Source: Actinobacteria bacterium UBA3012
GTDB lineage: Bacteria; Actinomycetota; Actinomycetes; Nanopelagicales; Nanopelagicaceae
Length of the DNA: 17,103 bases
Assembly (NCBI GenBank): GCA_002346305.1
Contig: DDZI01000041.1
Span: 723 to 17,825 of the forward strand
Reading direction: 5' to 3'
Shown: piece by piece, positions 1 through 6,044 of the stretch
Layout of the letters: each line of letters begins with the position of its first letter
Position numbering within the stretch: the stretch's first letter is position 1
Notes under the pieces: generated by a model
Database searches by the model: none
Told to the model about the DNA's origin: nothing
What the model saw: only the letters and a program-made list of their open reading frames with translations
Position numbers and translations under genes: made by a program

Positions 1-636
1 GCTGGAATCTTGAACATTCCTTGGGCTTACATCCGATTAATGAGTGCCGAAGGTTTGAAGAACGCAACAAGCATTGCAATTGTCTCTGCAAATTATTTAG
101 CAAAATCATTGAACCACGCTTACCCAGTTCTCTATCGCGGCAAATCAGATTTGATCGCCCACGAGTGCATTATTGATTTGCGTCCGCTAACTAAGATCAG
201 CGGAGTAAGTGTGGATGATGTTGCAAAAAGATTGATGGATCACGGTTTCCATGCCCCCACAGTCTCTTTCCCCGTTGCTGGAACATTAATGATTGAACCA
301 ACTGAATCAGAAGATCTCACCGAGTTAAATAGATTCATCAATGCGATGCTTTCAATTCGAGCTGAGATCCAACAAGTAATTGATGGAAAGATGACGATTG
401 AACAATCTCCATTGCGTTCAGCGCCGCATACTGCCCAATCTCTGCTGGGGGAGTGGAATCACGCCTACTCACGTGAGATCGGCGGATTCCCAAATGGTCT
501 TCCAGAGAAGGATTCTGAGCCGATTGATATTCCAAATAAGTACTGGCCTCCAGTTGGTCGGATAGATGGCGTGCATGGTGATCGTAATTTGATTTGCTCC
601 TGTCCGAGACCAGAAGAGTTGGCTATTCAGAGTTAA
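1..636 (+). CDS. gcvP: Glycine dehydrogenase (decarboxylating) P-protein, C-terminal part; 5' end outside window
   Basis: P-protein of the glycine cleavage system: PLP-dependent decarboxylation of glycine, passing the aminomethyl group to lipoylated H-protein (GcvH) in the cytoplasm. The frame is open from the first base of the window, so the gene starts upstream; the TTG at position 10 is an internal codon. The 211 residues visible match the end of the single-chain P-protein: WAYIRLMSAEGLKNAT, the AHECIIDLRP strand, GFHAPTVSFPVAGTLMIEPT, an AEWxHxYSRE-type segment (here GEWNHAYSREIGGFPNG), the KYWPPVGRIDGVHGDRNL signature and the CSC-P end. The reading frame ends with TAA. The next gene begins 36 nt downstream with its own ribosome-binding site, so the two could be cotranscribed; I see no terminator between them. 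No gcvT or gcvH is visible in this window. Confidence 0.95.
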   Translation, partial: AGILNIPWAYIRLMSAEGLKNATSIAIVSANYLAKSLNHAYPVLYRGKSDLIAHECIIDLRPLTKISGVSVDDVAKRLMDHGFHAPTVSFPVAGTLMIEPTESEDLTELNRFINAMLSIRAEIQQVIDGKMTIEQSPLRSAPHTAQSLLGEWNHAYSREIGGFPNGLPEKDSEPIDIPNKYWPPVGRIDGVHGDRNLICSCPRPEELAIQS

Positions 637-672
637 GCAAATTCCATTGAATTAAGGAACGGAGATCTGAAT

Positions 673-2160
673 ATGTCGCACTCTGCGAACAAAATCCAGA
701 TCTCTTTTGATTGGGTCGAAATTCCTGCTGGAGAATTTCTCATGGGAAGCAATCCGATTGAACTAATCACTTCTTATCCTGATGAATCACCGGAACACCA
801 GATTGATCTTGAAGAGTTTTTCATCAGCGCAAAACCAATTACAAATGCGCAGTATGAAAGGTTTGTTGCGAGTACCGGATATAAAAAACCTGGTCATTGG
901 ATCGGGGGAGTAGTTCCACAAAAGAAAAAGGAACATCCAGTCACCTATATTGATTGGAACGATGCGAATGCCTTTGCCAATTGGTGTGGAGCATCTTTGC
1001 CAAGTGAGGCACAATGGGAAAAAAGTGCGCGAGGTAGCGATGGTCGATTATTTCCTTGGGGAGATGAAGAACCAACTAACGAAGATGCAAATTTTGGAAA
1101 CTCAATTGGAGACACAACTGAAGTTGGAATTCATGAATCAGGGGCGTCGATATTTGGAGTTTTAGATCTAGCGGGAAATGTTTGGGAGTGGACATCATCA
1201 ATACATCGTGAGTATCCGTACAACTCAAGTGACGGACGCGAAGATGTAAATCTTTGGGGTGCAAGAGTTGTTCGTGGTGGAAATTATTTAAGTGCAGCAA
1301 AAAACATTCGCTGTGCAGATCGGCATTCGATTTATCCATCGGCTAGAGATATTTACATTGGTTTCCGAGTTGCAACTAAAACTCTTTCGGTAATAAAGAA
1401 AGATTGCGGAATTGATTTCGAGTGGCAAAAAATACCAGCGGGGAAATTTCTGATGGGGAGTGGCTACACGCAAACCGATAAGGAGTTACCTGATCCGGAG
1501 TATTTCGGCGTTTCCAAACATGGCGCTAATCGTCCGGCTGATTTCGACAATGAACTTCCGCAACACAAAGTATTTTTAGATAAATATAGAATTTCAAAAA
1601 CACCAGTAACAAATGCGCAGTACGAAATTTTCACGAAAGCAACGAGTTATCCAGTTCCCGGACATTGGCCCGAGGGAGTGGTGACACCAGAAATCGCAAA
1701 CCATCCGGTGGTTTATGTTGATTGGGCAGATGTTCAAACATTTTGTAATTGGGCCGGAGTTGGCCTTCCTAACGAGCCGCAGTGGGAGCGAGCTGCCAGG
1801 GGGATAGATGGTCGGATTTGGCCTTGGGGAAATACTCCGCCCACCAAAGAGTTAGCCAACTTCGGACAGTCGGACAAAACCGGCCGGACCAAGGCGGTGG
1901 GTTCTTACCCAAATGGAGCATCGCCGGAAGGCCTTTTAGATGTAGCCGGAAACGTCTGGGAGATGGTGGGAAGCGCATATCGGCCGTATCCATATAACGG
2001 CTCAGATGGTCGTGAAAACTTGGATTTACCAGAGGAGTATGTACTGCGAGGTGGATCGTTCTACAGCCCACACGGACGGTATTTACGGACAACTACGCGG
2101 AGCATGAACTATCAATTCCGGCGCAGAGACCACATCGGTTTCCGGGTAGTTCAGGCTTGA
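673..2160 (+). CDS. Tandem FGE-sulfatase (SUMF1-like) double-domain protein lacking the catalytic cysteines
   Basis: A 495-residue cytoplasmic protein (no signal peptide) built of two homologous formylglycine-generating-enzyme-like domains, about residues 12-235 and 248-495. Each has the family landmarks: IPAGxFLMGS (17-26 and 254-263), ITNAQYE/VTNAQYE, HPVxYxDW, LPxExQWExxARG, FPWG/WPWG, a DxAGNVWE signature (165-172 and 423-430), RGG and a terminal GFRV. Both share YPYNxSDGRE (181-190 and 439-448), indicating internal duplication. In true FGE the GSYLCxxxxC region carries two copper-binding catalytic cysteines. Here the equivalents are NYLS (Ser207) and SFYS (Ser465), with no second cysteine, so sulfatase activation is unlikely. 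The fold is also used by EgtB/OvoA-type iron enzymes, PvdO and NirV-like proteins; no DinB-like domain is present. ATG at 673 follows GGAG (661-664) by 8 nt. The gene lies downstream of gcvP and converges with the FAD oxidoreductase gene. Function unknown. Confidence 0.85.
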   Translation: MSHSANKIQISFDWVEIPAGEFLMGSNPIELITSYPDESPEHQIDLEEFFISAKPITNAQYERFVASTGYKKPGHWIGGVVPQKKKEHPVTYIDWNDANAFANWCGASLPSEAQWEKSARGSDGRLFPWGDEEPTNEDANFGNSIGDTTEVGIHESGASIFGVLDLAGNVWEWTSSIHREYPYNSSDGREDVNLWGARVVRGGNYLSAAKNIRCADRHSIYPSARDIYIGFRVATKTLSVIKKDCGIDFEWQKIPAGKFLMGSGYTQTDKELPDPEYFGVSKHGANRPADFDNELPQHKVFLDKYRISKTPVTNAQYEIFTKATSYPVPGHWPEGVVTPEIANHPVVYVDWADVQTFCNWAGVGLPNEPQWERAARGIDGRIWPWGNTPPTKELANFGQSDKTGRTKAVGSYPNGASPEGLLDVAGNVWEMVGSAYRPYPYNGSDGRENLDLPEEYVLRGGSFYSPHGRYLRTTTRSMNYQFRRRDHIGFRVVQA

Positions 2161-2213
2161 TTTAGATCTTTTTTACTTGACATAATGTTGCTTATCGGCG
2201 AAATACTACGCTC

Positions 2214-2234
2214 AAAAGGGAAGAAATATCTCCC
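2214..2234 (-). terminator. Weak terminator-like hairpin after the FAD oxidoreductase gene
   Basis: On the minus strand, 10 nt past the TAG stop (2247-2245), GGGAGA pairs with TCTTCCC (one bulged base, loop of about 4 nt) and is followed by TTTT. The stem is short and the U-tract only four long, so this is a modest candidate for ending the minus-strand transcript. It lies in the 84-bp convergent gap to the SUMF1-like gene, for which I see only a T6 run (2169-2174) without a convincing hairpin. Confidence 0.3.
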
Positions 2235-2244
2235 AATTTGGGGT

Positions 2245-3582
2245 CTACAGCAGGTATCCGCGGCTGGCCATTTCAGCGGTGATTTCCCCCGGATTTTGTC
2301 CCAAATACTGGCCCGGATTTACTTTTTGGATTGCAGATTTTGCAGCGATAAATCCGGCAGCTTCACCCATAGGAACTGAATTTCCAGTAACTCGATATGA
2401 AGCATGTGCATAAAAATCTCCAGAAACACAACGTCCAGCCATCATTAAATTGTCGACATCTGAACTGACTAATGACCTGCCTGGAATTTGATACGGCTTG
2501 GCAGTAAGACCAGCGTTATATGAGGTCTCTTTCTTTTCTCCAGCGGCCTTTTCATCCTTTTTATTGACCGAATGCAAGTCAACTGGAAGATGTACCAGGC
2601 AGATTGCGTCTTCGAATTTGGCTCCATTTTGCAGGTCAGATACCGATAATTTGTAGAGACCATTTAACCGCCGACCTTCACGTAAACCGATGAAATTTGC
2701 GGTTTGAACTACCCGGGCTTGGCTCCATTCCGGATCTTTCCGGATGTTCTCTATTGCTTTAAAGACTTCTTCTCGTGCCTCAATGGTCGCTTGAGTAATT
2801 CCACTGTTGTCATCATGAGAGACGGAATACTGATGATTTAAGAAAACAGCTGCCAAACTCGGATGCGGCAATCTTACAAATACTGGTCTTCGATATGAAA
2901 GCTCTGAACCGTAACTTGCAAACTTTTGGTGCAAAGCAATTTTCGCATCACCTTGCAAAGTGTTTTGCATACCTTCCGGAAATCCACTGATAATTGCAAC
3001 CAAAGTTGCAGGTTGCACTTCCCCACTTTGCGGATGTCCAACTTCATATGATGCGCCAGCAAAAAATCCCAAGTCACCATTGCCAGTTGCATCGATAAAT
3101 TGCTTAGCGGCAATTGCACCGCGTCCCGAATTATTTTCAATTACAACGTGCGTTATTAAACGATCCTTAACAAATGCATTGACAACTCTTGAATGGTATT
3201 CGATGTGAATATTGGCACTCTTCGCTAACTTCTCCAAGACAAATTTCATTGCTTCGCTGTCATAGGTCCAATCTGAATCTCCAATGTATGAGCTGCCATT
3301 GGGTGGGTGTGGTGTGTGCAAATATCCTTGAATATCTTTCAACTCATTTACAATTTCATCCAATATTCCAGATTTACCGTGCGCATCCAAAATGTAGGAA
3401 AGTAATCCTTGAGTCCAAACTCCACCGAGCGCTCCGCCGAGTTCAATTAAAGTTACCGAGACGCCACTTCGAGCAGCACTTAACGCTGCTGAAAAGCCAG
3501 CAGGCCCTCCCCCGGCCACAACGAGATCGGATTCGCGTCTGACTGGAAGGGAATGTTCGGACTCTAAAATGTGATTAAACAA
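2245..3582 (-). CDS. FAD-dependent oxidoreductase (FAD_oxidored family)
   Basis: A 445-residue flavoprotein of the FAD_oxidored type. Visible features are an N-terminal Rossmann motif GGGPAG (24-29) within a beta-alpha-beta unit ending at Glu47, the LGGxLGGxWTxGL segment right after it, a central DATGxGDL motif typical of this family, and a C-terminal FAD-contacting GRCVSGDFYAHASYRVTGNS (383-402) followed by MGEAAGFIAA. There is no signal peptide, so it is probably cytoplasmic. The substrate cannot be read from sequence; relatives often sit in carbohydrate or organic-acid clusters, which fits its neighbours. The start is TTG at 3582: GGAG (3593-3590) lies 7 nt upstream, and an in-frame TGA (3588-3586) rules out a longer protein. 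It lies just beyond a strong terminator that follows the binding-protein gene, leaving little room for its own promoter, so expression may depend on read-through. Confidence 0.88.
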   Translation of the reverse strand: MFNHILESEHSLPVRRESDLVVAGGGPAGFSAALSAARSGVSVTLIELGGALGGVWTQGLLSYILDAHGKSGILDEIVNELKDIQGYLHTPHPPNGSSYIGDSDWTYDSEAMKFVLEKLAKSANIHIEYHSRVVNAFVKDRLITHVVIENNSGRGAIAAKQFIDATGNGDLGFFAGASYEVGHPQSGEVQPATLVAIISGFPEGMQNTLQGDAKIALHQKFASYGSELSYRRPVFVRLPHPSLAAVFLNHQYSVSHDDNSGITQATIEAREEVFKAIENIRKDPEWSQARVVQTANFIGLREGRRLNGLYKLSVSDLQNGAKFEDAICLVHLPVDLHSVNKKDEKAAGEKKETSYNAGLTAKPYQIPGRSLVSSDVDNLMMAGRCVSGDFYAHASYRVTGNSVPMGEAAGFIAAKSAIQKVNPGQYLGQNPGEITAEMASRGYLL

Positions 3583-3602
3583 AGATCATCTCCAACTTTA
3601 GG

Positions 3603-3645
3603 AAAAAAAGTAACGCCCAAACCTATTGGCTTGAGCGTTACTTTT
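3603..3645 (-). terminator. Strong rho-independent terminator after the solute-binding protein gene
   Basis: On the minus strand, 13 nt past the stop codon of the binding-protein gene, there is a 14-bp stem with two G-U pairs (3610-3623 with 3628-3641), extended by A-T pairs on both sides and closed by a 4-nt loop (3624-3627). It is followed directly by a run of seven U. It separates the binding-protein gene from the FAD oxidoreductase gene, whose ribosome-binding site begins about 10 nt after the U-run. It therefore looks like an attenuating intra-operon terminator that keeps binding-protein mRNA abundant relative to the downstream gene. Confidence 0.88.
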
Positions 3646-3658
3646 AATTAACTACTGA

Positions 3659-5008
3659 TTACTTGGTATCTGTGATATCCCGAAGTTCAGTCCAGATATT
3701 ACGTGCTGCTTGTTCTGGAGTGATGGTTTCGTTAAGCGCCTTCTGGACGTTTGGAAGGATGGTGTTGATTTCCCAGTTCTCTACACCTGGGAAGGTGTAA
3801 GCGGTCCAACCGGTCTTCAGCACAGACTCTGCGGTACGGAAGCCAGCTGTGTTCTTGATAAATGGATCATTGGCAGCACCTGTTGCTGTTGGCCAGTATC
3901 CAGTTGATTGTAGGAAATCAACTTGGGCTTTTTTGCTACCCCAGTATGAGATCCATTCAAACCCGGCATCAGGATTTGAAGTGCCCTTAAACAAGCCGTT
4001 ACCCAATGGAGAGACTGAAGCCATACCAGCTTTTGGACCCTTTGGAAATTCAAAGGTTTTAACTTCGATCTCTGCCTTTAATGGGGTGGTAATTTCTACG
4101 TAAGAACCAGTGTGGTGCAAGATCATTGCAGTTCCACCGGCTTTGAATGCGCCCATTTGTTGTGCATAACCATCACCTGCGGCTGTAGGTGGGATGCACT
4201 TGTCTTTTGTTCCAAGGCGTACCCAGAAACGCAATGCATCTACTGCAGCATCTAGTTCCAATGTTGATTTACGAGTCTTTCGATCGTAAATCGGTCCGTT
4301 AAATGCATGCATCAATTTAGTTATAAAACCACCGCCACCAGATCCACCGCGCATACCGAATCCGTAAACTTTCTTGCTTGGGTCGGTTAACTCAATTGCA
4401 GCCAAACGGAACTCTTCTAGAGTTGTCGGTGCCTTTTTGATCCCTTTTGCTTCAAAGAAATCTGAGCGGTAGTAACCCCAGTCAATAAATGCGAATACTG
4501 GAAGTCCCCACTGGCTTCCATTAAGTGCAAGTGCATCGTTAACAGCTGCTGGAGTGTCGGTAAAATCTCCCCAAGCCTTTGCACGGGTTGTGATATCCAC
4601 TAATCCACCAATACGGGCCATATCTGCAAGTCTTCCTGCGGTAACCATCAATGCATCTGGACCGCTCTTTGCTTGAACAGAGGTGATGTACTTGGTCATC
4701 CAATCTGGATTTTGAATTGTTTCCACTTTTAGATCAATATTTGGCGACGCGGCCTTAAAACCTTTGGTTACAGATTCAAAACCGGCACGCTCTGCAGCTC
4801 CGGTGAAATGGTTCCAGTAATTAACAACACCAGTACCAGGCTTATTTACTGCCGCTGGTTTAGCTGCTGGCTTCTTTTTTTTCGCTGGCTTCTTTTTTTT
4901 CGCTGGCTTCTTAGTCGCAGCAGATGCTGGTCCAGCAATAGCAGCTCCGGCAGCAACTCCACCGGCTACGCCGATGAACTTTCTACGTGATACTGAGTTC
5001 GAATCCAT
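3659..5008 (-). CDS. Tat-exported extracellular solute-binding protein of an ABC importer (family 1)
   Basis: A 449-residue sugar-type solute-binding protein. The N-terminus has a twin-arginine signal, SRRKF at 7-11, a hydrophobic Gly/Ala stretch and a probable signal-peptidase I site after ASA (28-30). No lipobox cysteine is present, unlike most Gram-positive binding proteins. A Lys/Pro/Ala-rich linker (32-57, KKPAKK repeats) then precedes the mature domain, which starts VVNYWNHFTG with the usual family-1 layout (FKAASPNIDLKVE, then PDWMTKYITSVQAKSGPD). Partners are the two permeases encoded upstream; the ligand is unknown. ATG at 5008 follows a perfect AAAGGAG (5022-5016) by 7 nt. The gene has its own 190-bp upstream region and is followed by a strong terminator, consistent with higher expression than its neighbours. 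tatA and tatC lie further along this window. Confidence 0.93.
   Translation of the reverse strand: MDSNSVSRRKFIGVAGGVAAGAAIAGPASAATKKPAKKKKPAKKKKPAAKPAAVNKPGTGVVNYWNHFTGAAERAGFESVTKGFKAASPNIDLKVETIQNPDWMTKYITSVQAKSGPDALMVTAGRLADMARIGGLVDITTRAKAWGDFTDTPAAVNDALALNGSQWGLPVFAFIDWGYYRSDFFEAKGIKKAPTTLEEFRLAAIELTDPSKKVYGFGMRGGSGGGGFITKLMHAFNGPIYDRKTRKSTLELDAAVDALRFWVRLGTKDKCIPPTAAGDGYAQQMGAFKAGGTAMILHHTGSYVEITTPLKAEIEVKTFEFPKGPKAGMASVSPLGNGLFKGTSNPDAGFEWISYWGSKKAQVDFLQSTGYWPTATGAANDPFIKNTAGFRTAESVLKTGWTAYTFPGVENWEINTILPNVQKALNETITPEQAARNIWTELRDITDTK
4866..4912 (-). repeat. 18-bp tandem repeat (about 2.6 copies) encoding the Lys-rich linker
   Basis: The plus-strand unit GCTGGCTTCTTTTTTTTC occurs perfectly at 4866-4883 and 4884-4901, with a partial third copy at 4902-4912. 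It encodes repeated KKPAKK in the linker of the solute-binding protein. Each full unit contains a homopolymer of eight A on the coding strand. Gain or loss of a whole unit would keep frame, whereas slippage within the A8 runs would not. Confidence 0.9.
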
Positions 5009-5013
5009 TCATA

Positions 5014-5061
5014 AACTCCTTTGAATTAGGTAACGTCAACTCCTTTGAATTAGGTAACGTC
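5014..5061 (-). repeat. Perfect 24-bp tandem duplication carrying the Shine-Dalgarno sequence
   Basis: The 24 bases at 5014-5037 are repeated exactly at 5038-5061, directly upstream of the binding-protein start. On the minus strand each unit ends in AAAGGAGTT, so the mRNA has two identical strong Shine-Dalgarno sequences. The proximal one (5022-5016) is 7 nt from the ATG; the distal one (5046-5040) has no start codon at a suitable distance. Each unit also contains TTACC, which can pair with the GGTAA just upstream. Confidence 0.95.
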
Positions 5062-5119
5062 TTACCCACCAGCGACCCATCTCGTGGCTAGGGATACCTT
5101 CACAGGCGAAAGGGTAAAA
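5053..5119 (-). promoter_or_regulatory. Candidate structured 5' leader of the binding-protein mRNA
   Basis: Read on the minus strand, this leader can fold as a three-way junction. P1 pairs TTTTACCC (5119-5112) with GGGTAAGA (5067-5060). P2 is GCCT-GTGA-AGGT (5107-5096), with a GNRA-type loop. P3 pairs CCACGA (5087-5082) with TCG-C-TGG (5075-5069) around a 6-nt loop. The 3' strand of P1 has an alternative partner: GGTAA (5066-5062) can pair with TTACC (5057-5053) in the duplicated unit that carries the Shine-Dalgarno. A -10-like GATAAA at 5133-5128 would start RNA at about 5122, just before P1, but no good -35 is visible. I do not recognise a known riboswitch class. The folding is by eye only. 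Confidence 0.35.
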
Positions 5120-5205
5120 GTCAACGATTTATCAGAGTAAAAACCACTAGAATTTCGCCTCTGTAGGAAATTGTTACTTCCCTGTTATTTTCCCAGTTTT
5201 ACTCT
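5101..5205. repeat. Two interleaved inverted repeats between permease and binding-protein genes
   Basis: Repeat pair A is 5101-5111 and 5153-5163 (CACAGGCGAAA against TTTCGCCTCTG; 10 of 11 positions complementary), with arm centres 52 bp apart. Repeat pair B is 5134-5144 and 5195-5205 (AGAGTAAAA against TTTTACTCT at the core); its right arm includes the stop codon of the upstream permease gene. The arms flank the -10-like GATAAA at 5128-5133. They could be operator half-sites or RNA stems; nothing in the sequence decides between these. Confidence 0.5.
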
Positions 5206-6044
5206 TTTATGCCTCCAGCGGTCAGGCCGGCAACCATTCGACGTCCCGCTAACCCGAAGGCGATCAAAACCGGGATTACGCTCATCATGGCGGTAGCAGT
5301 GAGTTGGGCCCAAGGAAGTTGGAACTCACCGATCAATAATTTCATACCTACTGGCCAAGTTCGGGCCTCATTGGTGGAGGTGATCATCAAGGCAAAGAGG
5401 ACATCGTTCCAGGCTTCGATCGCTACCAATGTGCCAGTAGCGGCCATTCCGGGCCGGACCAAAGGTAAAACAATTCGCCACATTGCCCCCATACGACTAC
5501 AGCCATCGATTCGAGCGGCGTTTTCAAGATCTACTGGAAGTGCGTCGAAAAATCCCTTCATGAGCCAAATCGCGGCAGGGAGGGTGAAGGTTGTGTAGGC
5601 CAGAGCCAATCCAAATTTAGTGTCTAATAAATTTAATTTTTGCATCAAAATGTAGATCGGAATAAGTAAGAGTACGCCGGGAATCACTCGAACCAACATG
5701 TAGAAAAGTAAAATTCCTTGCTTGCCACCAAAGTTTGCACGAGAAAGCGCATATCCAGCGAAAGTTCCCAGAGTTAAGCTCATGACCATTGTCATCAAAC
5801 TTACAATTACGCTATTTCCAAGTAAAAGTGGGAAATCTGTATATCGCAAGACTTCACGGTAAGCATCAAATCCTAAATCCCCAAACATCAACCCTGTTGG
5901 AAATTTAATAATTTCTATTTCAGGACGAACAGATGTGTAGGCAGTCCAAATCAATGGAAGTATCGAAAATGCGATTAACGAAGCAACGCCGACATTGATA
6001 AGAACTGTAGATAGAGCAAATCTAGATTTACCGGTAACGGCCAT
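5199..6044 (-). CDS. ABC transporter permease, MalG/CUT1-type
   Basis: A 281-residue inner-membrane subunit of a carbohydrate-type ABC importer. It has a short N-terminal cytoplasmic tail, a first membrane segment at about 15-37, then TSVRPEIEI, and further hydrophobic segments at about 74-100, 111-135, 145-165 and near the C-terminus. The ATPase-contacting EAA loop is clear at about 174-200: ENAARIDGCSRMGAMWRIVL followed by PLVRPG, with the invariant Asp-Gly. The C-terminus GLTAGGIKE is the usual ending of MalG-type permeases. The ATG (6044-6042) overlaps the TAA of the preceding permease gene by one base (TAATG), so the two are translationally coupled and should form a heterodimer. No ATP-binding subunit is encoded in this window. 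The substrate is unknown. Confidence 0.95.
   Translation of the reverse strand: MAVTGKSRFALSTVLINVGVASLIAFSILPLIWTAYTSVRPEIEIIKFPTGLMFGDLGFDAYREVLRYTDFPLLLGNSVIVSLMTMVMSLTLGTFAGYALSRANFGGKQGILLFYMLVRVIPGVLLLIPIYILMQKLNLLDTKFGLALAYTTFTLPAAIWLMKGFFDALPVDLENAARIDGCSRMGAMWRIVLPLVRPGMAATGTLVAIEAWNDVLFALMITSTNEARTWPVGMKLLIGEFQLPWAQLTATAMMSVIPVLIAFGLAGRRMVAGLTAGGIKE

Noticed and set aside
673..2160. Annotation as an active formylglycine-generating enzyme or as EgtB
   Set aside because: The catalytic cysteine pair is absent from both domains, and there is no DinB-like domain with iron-ligand histidines as in EgtB.
2185..2379. 64-residue plus-strand ORF across the convergent gap
   Set aside because: Lies mostly antisense to the conserved C-terminus of the FAD oxidoreductase, has no ribosome-binding site and no recognisable motif.
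3575..3589. Four-codon minigene (ATG ATC TTT GTT TAA) overlapping the TTG start of the FAD oxidoreductase gene
   Set aside because: The ATG directly abuts GGAG with no spacing, so initiation there is unlikely; the TTG is correctly spaced at 7 nt.
4808..4990. Plus-strand ORF with repeated FFRWLL segments
   Set aside because: It is the antisense reading of the Lys-rich linker repeat in the binding-protein gene, not a membrane protein.
5036..5080. Short upstream ORF on the minus strand (14 codons, starts MGRWW) ending at the distal Shine-Dalgarno
   Set aside because: No ribosome-binding site precedes its ATG at a usable distance, and it overlaps predicted RNA stems; coding is unlikely without conservation evidence.
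5009..5198. Match of the 190-bp leader to a known riboswitch (cyclic-di-GMP, ydaO, cobalamin or SAM types)
   Set aside because: Short similarities such as CACAGG and GAAAGGGT on the plus strand are in the wrong orientation for the downstream gene and lack the remaining conserved core.
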